From positions 1 to 20,757 of the forward strand of contig JAXLYX010000042.1 of assembly GCA_046351215.1 (NCBI GenBank): DNA of 20,757 nucleotides, given 5' to 3'. Shown here piece after piece: positions 16,401 through 20,757 of this stretch. Origin of the DNA: JAXLYX01 sp046351215 (GTDB taxonomy: Bacteria; Myxococcota_A; Polyangia; Polyangiales; Houyiibacteriaceae). The notes under the pieces were generated by a model. It saw nothing but the letters and a program-made list of their open reading frames with translations, was not told the origin of the DNA and did not search any database. Numbering within the stretch: the first letter of the stretch is position 1; each line of letters opens with the position of its first letter. A program made the translations under genes and the position numbers.

Positions 16401-17972
16401 CTCCTCGGCCGCACGGCGCTCGAGGACGAGCCCGCCTCCTGCCGCGGTCTCGCGACCGACGCCGAGCTCAAGAAGGCGCTCCTCGCCGACGCGAAGGCGA
16501 GCGGCGCGCCCGTCACGCCGGCCCAGCTCGGCGCGAAGGTCGCGACGATCCTCGCGAACCGCGAGGTCCGCGGAACCGTCGATCGCATCCGCTCGGCGGG
16601 CGGCGACGCTCGCTACATCATCGGCGACGTGCAGGACGCCGACGCCGTGCGTGCGGCCCTCGCCGAGGTCCGCCGCGAGTGGGGCCCGATCACGGGCATC
16701 GTCCACGGCGCGGGCATCCTCGCGGACAAGTTCCTCGTCGACAAGACGGTGGAGCAGTTCGAGCGCGTCTTCGACACGAAGGTCAACGGTCTGCGTGTCC
16801 TCCTCGGGGCGACGCGCGAGGATCCGATCGACACGATCGTGATGTTCTCCTCGGTGGCCGCTCGCTGCGGCAACCAGGGTCAGGTCGACTACGCGATGGC
16901 GAACGAGGTCCTGAACAAGGTCGCGGCCGCCGAGAGGGCGCGCCGTGGCGACGTCGTCGTGAAGTCGCTGAACTGGGGTCCCTGGGAGGGCGGCATGGTC
17001 ACGCCGCAGCTCAAGGCCCGGTTCGAGTCGCTCGGCGTGCCGCTCATCCCGCTCCGCCAGGGCGCGCGGATGATGGCCGAGGAGCTGACGCGCGCGCGCG
17101 TCGATCAGATCGAGCTCGTGCTCGGCGGCGAGCCGAAGCCCGAGGCGCTGCTCTCCGACGGGAGCGAAGGGCCCACGCGCTTCGAGATCTTCGTCGACGC
17201 GAAGAGCCATCCCTACCTCGACGGTCATCGCGTGAAGGGCGTCCCCGTCGTGCCCGTCGTCCTCGCGCTCGAGTGGTTCGCGCGCGCGGCGCGGGCCTGC
17301 CGCCCCGACCTCGCCTTCGCCGGTCTCAAGGACGTGAAGGTGCTGAAGGGCATCACGCTCCCCCGCTTCGACGAGGGCGGCGATCGCTTCGTCGTGTCGG
17401 CCTCGAAGGTCTCGAACGGCCGTGGCGCGACGTACGCGATGGTGCTCGAGGGACCGAACGGTCAGCGGCACTACGCCGCGACCGCGCAGCTCGAGGTCGA
17501 GCTCAGCGGGCGTTCGGGAAGCCTGCCCTCGCTCTCGGGCCTCTCGGCCTGGAACGCGCCGGTCTACGGCGACGTCCTCTTCCACGGCGAGAGCTTCCAG
17601 GTCATCCGCGACCTCGAAGGCGTCTCGCGCGAGGGCGTCTCCGCCCAGCTCGTCGGCACCGAAGGCAAGGGCTGGACGGGCGAGGGCTGGCAGACGGATC
17701 CCGCGCTCCTCGACGGAGGCCTGCAGCTCGCGCTCCTCTGGACGCAGCACACGCTCGGCGGAGCGTCGCTGCCGACGGCGGTCTCGGGCCTGCGCGTCTA
17801 CCGCGAAGGGCTCCCGAGCGGCGTGCAGCGCGCGATCCTGAAGGCGCGCGAGGCGAAGGGCGACCGCGGTCTCTGCGACATCGTCTTCCTCGGTCCCGAG
17901 GGAGAGCCGGTCGCCGAGCTCGTGGGCGTCGAGACGCACGTGCTCCCGGGCACGCGCACGGCCTCGAACTGA
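10404..17972 (+). CDS. pfaA: PfaA/Pfa2: PUFA synthase KS-MAT-ACPx6-KR-DH megasynthase
   Basis: This 2522-residue iterative megasynthase condenses, loads, carries, reduces and dehydrates the growing acyl chain. Domains in order: ketosynthase (1-460) with intact triad C207 (DAACASS), H342 (AHGTGT) and H383 (IGHTKAS); malonyl-AT (570-890) with FPGQGSQ, active S672 in GHSFGE, R697 in KRGELM and AFHS (H777); Ala/Pro-rich linker with a helical element (1030-1075); six ACPs whose phosphopantetheine serines in LGVDSIKR are S1191, S1292, S1393, S1494, S1595 and S1694; KR with structural half (about 1763-1960) and catalytic half with SGGARGVT (1976-1983), S2150 and Y2163 (YAMAN); PKS-type DH with H2269 (HPYLDGH) and D2437 (LLDGGLQ). 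All catalytic residues I checked are present. GAGG (10392-10395) overlaps the pfaD stop, 8 bases before the ATG, suggesting coupled translation. Confidence 0.97.
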   Translation: MSTKNEPIAVVGVSALFPGSIDKDGFWKDILAGTDRMTDVPASHWLIEDYYDADPTKPDKTYAKRGAFIPDVDFDPVEWGIPPSLAPATDTAQLLALIVAKQVLNDASENQFQNVPRDRLSCILGVTSAQELLASMVSRLQRPVWVKALREEGLPEDEVQKICDRIVSNYAGWQEATFPGLLGNVVAGRIANRLDIGGTNCVTDAACASSFSALSMAVNELVLGQSDIVIAGGADTMNDIFMYMCFSKTPALSASGDCRPFSDKADGTMLGEGFGMVALKRLSDAERDGDRVYAVIKAVGSSSDGRDKSVYAPVSAGQAKALRRAYERAGHGPETVELVEAHGTGTRAGDAAEFGGLRMVFEESGRTDRQWCQLGSVKSQIGHTKASAGAAGLVKAILALHHKVLPPTIKVDRPDPKLNIEESPFQLTTRARPWARGKDHPRRASVSSFGFGGSNFHVVLEEYSGAAKRAYRSRTTETELVILTGANAGEVQAKASELAKASAAHPGMLRFLARDTQESFDANRPARLAVVASSDADLAEKLGKAAELVAKGEAFTNPQGIYFEAGGTPGEVAFLFPGQGSQSLDMGNVLAMTYPQAIAAWDLAASIELAKDVTLHEVVFPKTAFTEEGKKAQDDRLRATEWAQPGIGVASLALLNVVRDLGIAPSCVGGHSFGEVTALHAAGVLSAEDLVKVARKRGELMRDAAASAPGSMTAVSATIEKLQPLLAQWGLDVVVANHNSPEQVVLSGTTDAIAAVEGKLEEAGLTAKRLNVATAFHSKIVASSTVPFGGFLADVSFGAPSCDVYANATAAPYPAEAGAMRAMLAEQIASPVRFVEQIEAMYARGVRTFVEVGPGSVLTGLVGRILKGRAHRAVALDRAGRDSVTSLHHGLAQLAVAGVPMTLGNLFAPFERREDPRTSKKPKMTLRLNGANYGKPYPPKGGAAALPKPNPARPKTAAPAPSSTTELRAATPAKSAAPVSAPAPVGAKPAAPVATPAPAPVAQPAPVATPAPAPVAQPAQVVVAPALPSNAWLEAYQLAQLQTAQAHSAYQKAMADTHAAFLRSAEASIFGLTTLAQGGLGAIVAAQPVVAQPVAIPAPVAPPAYVAPVAPPAPVVAKPVAQAPAPVAAKPAAPAPVAAKPAAPAPVAAKPAAPGIDLEKLMMEVVAEKTGYPVEMLGLAMDLEADLGVDSIKRVEILSSMREKAPSLPDVDAGEMAKLRTLGQIVDYMRSKMPAGSASVSAAAPAPVAAKPAAPGIDLEKLMMEVVAEKTGYPVEMLGLAMDLEADLGVDSIKRVEILSSMREKAPSLPDVDAGEMAKLRTLGQIVDYMRSKMPAGSASVSAAAPAPVAAKPAAPGIDLEKLMMEVVAEKTGYPVEMLGLAMDLEADLGVDSIKRVEILSSMREKAPSLPDVDAGEMAKLRTLGQIVDYMRSKMPAGSASVSAAAPAPVAAKPAAPGIDLEKLMMEVVAEKTGYPVEMLGLAMDLEADLGVDSIKRVEILSSMREKAPSLPDVDAGEMAKLRTLGQIVDYMRSKMPAGSASVSAAAPAPVAAKPAAPGIDLEKLMMEVVAEKTGYPVEMLGLAMDLEADLGVDSIKRVEILSSMREKAPSLPDVDAGEMAKLRTLGQIVDYMRSRMPAGASAPAVAVAAAPVASAPGIDLEALMMEVVAEKTGYPTDMLGLAMDLEADLGVDSIKRVEILSSMREKAPSLPDVDAGEMAKLRTLGQIVEYMRSRMPAGASTASAVAKSTPVATPAAGPSSSPDRADVGRYPLRLRHAPAQGFAITGLATARRLVVTDEGTGIAGELVARLRGRGLSAEVVGEVPADADAVVFLGGLREVADVDSAVWVNKEAFRAAKAVAGKLSTEGGAFVTVQDTGGDFGLSGSARAWLGGLPGLVKTAMQEWPKAGLRAIDLERAGRSAGEVADVLAAELLAGGHEVEVALRASGERLTLESFREEAVAAPSVVDERSVIVASGGARGVTAETLVELASRTKCRVVLLGRTALEDEPASCRGLATDAELKKALLADAKASGAPVTPAQLGAKVATILANREVRGTVDRIRSAGGDARYIIGDVQDADAVRAALAEVRREWGPITGIVHGAGILADKFLVDKTVEQFERVFDTKVNGLRVLLGATREDPIDTIVMFSSVAARCGNQGQVDYAMANEVLNKVAAAERARRGDVVVKSLNWGPWEGGMVTPQLKARFESLGVPLIPLRQGARMMAEELTRARVDQIELVLGGEPKPEALLSDGSEGPTRFEIFVDAKSHPYLDGHRVKGVPVVPVVLALEWFARAARACRPDLAFAGLKDVKVLKGITLPRFDEGGDRFVVSASKVSNGRGATYAMVLEGPNGQRHYAATAQLEVELSGRSGSLPSLSGLSAWNAPVYGDVLFHGESFQVIRDLEGVSREGVSAQLVGTEGKGWTGEGWQTDPALLDGGLQLALLWTQHTLGGASLPTAVSGLRVYREGLPSGVQRAILKAREAKGDRGLCDIVFLGPEGEPVAELVGVETHVLPGTRTASN
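13380..13463 (+). repeat. two 42-bp Ala/Pro linker repeats in pfaA
   Basis: The linker before the ACP array contains a 14-residue unit twice in tandem: VATPAPAPVAQPAP (residues 993-1006), then the same ending in Q (1007-1020). The DNA copies differ at several third positions, so this duplication is older than the ACP array homogenisation. It encodes flexible or extended Ala/Pro linker. Confidence 0.75.
13770..13865 (+). repeat. three 30-bp linker repeats immediately before ACP1
   Basis: Residues 1123-1154 consist of the ten-residue unit APAPVAAKPA repeated three times and ending in AP before the first ACP. The same APAPVAAKPAAP peptide recurs once as the linker before each of ACP2-ACP5. The DNA units differ slightly (for example CCAGTGGCC against CCGGTCGCC). 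The repeated unit suggests linker length has grown by slippage or duplication. Confidence 0.8.
13866..15614 (+). repeat. tandem array of six ACP domain units in pfaA
   Basis: Units begin with a Gly-Ile-Asp-Leu-Glu segment at 13866, 14169, 14472, 14775, 15078 and 15375. The first four steps are exactly 303 bp (101 residues) and the last is 297 bp (99 residues). Phosphopantetheine serine codons are at 13974, 14277, 14580, 14883, 15186 and 15483. ACP1-ACP5 have the same protein core, apart from SKM changing to SRM at the end of ACP5. ACP6 has five changes: EK to EA, PV to PT, EM to DM, VDY to VEY and SKM to SRM. Tandem ACPs are a hallmark of PUFA synthases, where copy number affects output but not product identity. 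Confidence 0.95.
14040..15271 (+). repeat. exact 303-bp-period tandem repeat (about 4.07 copies)
   Basis: By eye, every base from 14040 to 15271 equals the base 303 positions further on or back, including third codon positions. The exact period begins after T14039 (C at 14342) and ends before G15272 (C at 14969). Unit 1 differs from unit 2 upstream of this only by silent changes in the ACP core (for example TAC/TAT and two GAT/GAC). This is far beyond what protein conservation requires. Confidence 0.88.
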
Positions 17973-17979
17973 GGCGAGC

Positions 17980-20757
17980 ATGAGCTTCGAGCCGATCGCG
18001 ATCGTCGGGAGGGCCTGCGTCCTCCCCGGTGCCCTCTCGCCCGCCGAGCTCTGGCAGGCGGTGGTCGAAGGTCGGGACCTCCTCGGTCCCGCCCCCGACG
18101 ATCGTTGGGGCATCGCCAAGGAGCGTATCCTCACCGCGGATCCCTCGCGTTCGGACGATGCTTGCTGGTCCGACCGCGGTGGCTACGTCCGGGGCTTCGA
18201 GGGCGTCTTCGATCCGAACGGCTTCGCGCTCGCGCCGGACGAGGTCCGCGCCCTCGATCCGCTCTTCCAATGGGTCCTCCACACCGCGCGCGAGGCGCTG
18301 CGCGACGGTCGCTTCGCCGGAGACCCGGCCCGCGTCGGCGCGATCTTCGGGAACCTCTCGTTCCCGAGCTCGTCGATGTCCCGCTACGCCGAGCGCGTCT
18401 GGCTCGGAGGTTCGGCGGACACGGTGGGGCTCGCGCCGGTCGACGCGCGCAATCGCTTCATGTCGGGCCTTCCCGCCCACGTGCTGGCCCAGGCGCTCGG
18501 GCTCGGCGCGGGGGCCTACGCGCTCGACGCGGCCTGCGCCTCGTCGCTCTACGCGATCAAGCTCGCCTGCGACGCGCTCCACGATCGACGCGCCGACGCG
18601 ATGCTCGCGGGCGCGGTGAACCGCGCCGACGACCTCTTCATCCACGTCGGCTTCTGCGCGCTCAACGCGCTCAGCAAGCGCGGCCGCAGCACGCCCTTCG
18701 ACGCGGGGGCCGACGGCCTCGTCCCGGGCGAGGGCGCGGGCTTCGTGCTGCTGAAGCGCCTCGGCGACGCGCTCCGCGACGGAGACACGATCCACGGCGT
18801 GATCCGTGGCGTCGGTCTCTCGAACGACGGCCGTGGCCGCGGCATGCTCGCGCCGTCCGAGGACGGCCAGGTCCGCGCGATGCGCTCGGCCTATGCGCAG
18901 GCCGGCCTCGAGCCGTCGAGCGTGCAGTACGTCGAATGCCACGCGACCGGCACGCCCGTCGGGGACGCGACCGAGATCCGCAGCATGGGGCAGGTGTTCG
19001 GCACGAGCCGTCCGCTCCCCATGGGCTCGCTGAAGGCGAACATGGGGCACCTGATCACGGCGGCCGGCGTCGGCGGTCTGATCAAGGTGCTCGAGGCGCT
19101 TCGGCACGGAGTCGTGCCGCCGACGCCGCACGTCGCGGAGCTGAACCACGCGATCGCCGAGACCGGCTTCCGGCCCGCGTCCGCGCCGAGCGCCTGGCCC
19201 ACCGAGGGCGTGCGTCGCGCCGCGGTCAGCGCCTTCGGCTTCGGCGGCAACAACGCGCATCTCGTCGTCGAGCAGCTCGACCCCTCGATGCCCTACGCGC
19301 TCCCCGCGCCGGTCGCTCCCGTCGAGATCGCGATCGTCGGTCTCGGGGCACGCGTGGCCGATGGCCGCTCGGCGGAGGACTTCGCGAGCGTGCTCGCGCA
19401 CGGCAGCTCGCGCGTCCGGCCCCGCGACGAAGCCCACGTCTCGGCGCACGCCGACGAGGTCGTGCTCGGCCTCGGCGGGCTCCGCTTCCCGCCCAACGAT
19501 CTCTCGCAGACCCTCGCGCAGCAGACGCTCCTCCTCGCCGCCGCGCGCGAGGCGGTGGACGGGCTCGCGCTCCCGCCCGAGCGCACCTCGATCCTCGTCG
19601 GCTCGCAATGCGATCCCGAGGTCGCCCGCTACGGCGCCCGCTGGCGTTCGGCGGAGTGGGCGGCCGAGCTCGGGCTCGGGGCCGAGTGGCTCTCGAAGGC
19701 GCGCGAGGCCTTCGTGCCCGTACTCCGCTCCGCGGGCGTGCTCGGCACGATGCCGAACATCCCGGCGAACCGGATGAACAGCCAGTTCGACCTCTCGGGC
19801 CCGAGCTTCACCGTCGCCTCCGAGGAGCTCTCCGGCATCCGCGCGCTCGAGATCGCGGCGCGTTGGCTCTCCGCGGGCGAGCTCGATGCCGCGGTCGTCG
19901 GCGCCGTGGACGTCGCGAGCGAGCCCGTGCACGAGGCCTCGGCCCGCGCGCTCCTCGGACCCGGCCGCCAGGTCGCGGGAGATGCGGCCGTGGTGCTCGT
20001 GCTGAAGCGGCTCGACGACGCACGCCGCGCCGGGGACCCGATCCTCGCCGTGATCGGCGAGCCCGACGACACGCGTCCCTACGTGCCCTTCGGCGTCACC
20101 CGCGAGCAGTCGACGCTCTCGTCGCTCGTCGGTGATCCGCACGCGGCGACCGGTCTCCTTCACGTCCTCGCGGCGGCTCTCGCCGTCGGTCGTGGAATCA
20201 CCCCGGGGGGTGGAGCGGCGACGGATCGCGCACGCGTCCTCGTCGAGTCCCTCCTCGGTCAGCGCGCCCTCGTCTGCCTCCGCGACGAGCCCGGCGCAGA
20301 GAAGCCCACGGGCCGCCCGGGCCCCGAGGGCCAGGTCCTCCGTTTCCCGGCGCATCCCGCCACACCCGTCGTTCCGACCCTTCCCGTGACGAGCCGAGCC
20401 CCGATGACCCAGCTCATGGCCCCCGCCCCCTCGCTTCCCCCGACCCACGTCGACCACGTGCACGCGCCCGTCGCGGCCTCCGCGCCCGCTCCGAGCGCGC
20501 CGGCTCCCGTTGCCGTGCCGGCGCCCGCAAGGCCGCTCGCGCCCGCGCCCGTGTTCGCCCCGGCGGCCCTCGCCGCCCCGGCGTTCGCCGCTGGCCCCGT
20601 CGCGGGAGCGGACTCGGTCTACGCCCGCTTCGCCGCCTACCAGCAGCAGCTCGCGGCGATGCACCAGGAGTTCCTCGCCCAGCAGAGCGCGGTCCACCAG
20701 CAGTTCCTCGCGATGCAGCAGAACGCCCTCTTCGGCCTCGCTGCCACCGCCACCCGC
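17980..20757 (+). CDS. pfaC: PfaC/Pfa3: PUFA synthase KS-CLF protein (3' end outside window)
   Basis: The start ATG 17980 lies 7 bp after the pfaA stop, with GAGG (17971-17974) overlapping that stop, so the genes are coupled. The frame stays open to the window end: 926 residues are visible. The first domain (1-420) is a complete ketosynthase with C186 (DAACASS), H321 (ECHATGT) and H357 (NMGHLIT). The second (about 435-770) is a chain-length factor: a KS fold starting at VEIAIVGLG, with GPSFTVASEELSG where Glu616 aligns with the lost cysteine. A Pro/Ala linker follows, then a Gln-rich helical element (879-920). In this family KS-CLF works as a heterodimer in elongation. Further domains (in myxobacterial Pfa3 an AT, paired FabA-like dehydratases and a terminal acyltransferase-like domain) are expected past the edge but not seen. 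Confidence 0.95.
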   Translation, partial: MSFEPIAIVGRACVLPGALSPAELWQAVVEGRDLLGPAPDDRWGIAKERILTADPSRSDDACWSDRGGYVRGFEGVFDPNGFALAPDEVRALDPLFQWVLHTAREALRDGRFAGDPARVGAIFGNLSFPSSSMSRYAERVWLGGSADTVGLAPVDARNRFMSGLPAHVLAQALGLGAGAYALDAACASSLYAIKLACDALHDRRADAMLAGAVNRADDLFIHVGFCALNALSKRGRSTPFDAGADGLVPGEGAGFVLLKRLGDALRDGDTIHGVIRGVGLSNDGRGRGMLAPSEDGQVRAMRSAYAQAGLEPSSVQYVECHATGTPVGDATEIRSMGQVFGTSRPLPMGSLKANMGHLITAAGVGGLIKVLEALRHGVVPPTPHVAELNHAIAETGFRPASAPSAWPTEGVRRAAVSAFGFGGNNAHLVVEQLDPSMPYALPAPVAPVEIAIVGLGARVADGRSAEDFASVLAHGSSRVRPRDEAHVSAHADEVVLGLGGLRFPPNDLSQTLAQQTLLLAAAREAVDGLALPPERTSILVGSQCDPEVARYGARWRSAEWAAELGLGAEWLSKAREAFVPVLRSAGVLGTMPNIPANRMNSQFDLSGPSFTVASEELSGIRALEIAARWLSAGELDAAVVGAVDVASEPVHEASARALLGPGRQVAGDAAVVLVLKRLDDARRAGDPILAVIGEPDDTRPYVPFGVTREQSTLSSLVGDPHAATGLLHVLAAALAVGRGITPGGGAATDRARVLVESLLGQRALVCLRDEPGAEKPTGRPGPEGQVLRFPAHPATPVVPTLPVTSRAPMTQLMAPAPSLPPTHVDHVHAPVAASAPAPSAPAPVAVPAPARPLAPAPVFAPAALAAPAFAAGPVAGADSVYARFAAYQQQLAAMHQEFLAQQSAVHQQFLAMQQNALFGLAATATR

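Noticed and set aside
12567..18134. A 1855-codon open frame on the minus strand opposite pfaA (and similar long antisense frames opposite pfaC and the left operon)
   Set aside because: The translation is Arg/Asp/Leu/His-rich with no recognisable domain and repeats in step with the ACP array. It is the antisense shadow of GC-rich codons; stop codons are simply rare here.

Overview
The window is very GC-rich (C/G at most third codon positions), densely coding, and organised like a myxobacterial (Myxococcota, Polyangiales-type) chromosome. The taxon is inferred from the polyunsaturated-fatty-acid (PUFA) synthase layout: enoyl reductase gene first, then a KS-MAT-ACPn-KR-DH gene, then a KS-CLF gene, as in the myxobacterial pfa1-pfa2-pfa3 clusters. 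The marine gammaproteobacterial order is pfaA-B-C-D. No 16S, tRNA or other direct taxonomic marker is present.

Left edge (1-489, + strand): the C-terminal end of a multi-pass membrane protein. It is convergent with the next block across a 36-bp gap holding a weak hairpin.

Left half (526-8577, - strand): eight genes in one apparent operon, read right to left. They are two related multi-pass membrane proteins, a DUF4129 protein with a signal peptide, a DUF4350 protein, a MoxR-type AAA+ ATPase, a DUF58 (VWA-like) protein, a SpoIIM-like membrane protein and an RDD membrane protein. Junctions are 15, 4, -4, 10, 16, -4 and -4 bp, so translation is probably coupled. MoxR and DUF58 proteins usually act as a chaperone-like pair, and here they sit among membrane partners, so an envelope-associated assembly or maturation machine is likely. 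Its substrate is unknown.

Divergent gap (8578-8776): about 200 bp, the only sizeable non-coding stretch and locally more AT-rich. It must carry the start signals for both directions.

Right half (8777-20757, + strand): a PUFA synthase operon. PfaD/Pfa1 is the stand-alone FMN enoyl reductase. PfaA/Pfa2 (2522 aa) carries KS, malonyl-AT, six tandem ACPs, KR and a PKS-type DH. PfaC/Pfa3 is cut by the window end after its KS, chain-length-factor and linker regions. Together these should build a long-chain PUFA from malonyl units. The FabA-like dehydratases, a second acyltransferase and any terminal transferase expected in Pfa3 would lie beyond the right edge. No phosphopantetheinyl transferase is in the window.

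The most notable sequence feature is the ACP array. Five ACPs have essentially identical protein cores, and a 303-bp period is exact at DNA level for about 1.2 kb (14040-15271). The fifth unit is a mosaic joining the internal repeat type to the sixth, which points to recent unequal recombination or gene conversion. A second notable feature is a shared helical element with an 11-residue repeat in the linkers of both Pfa2 and Pfa3.
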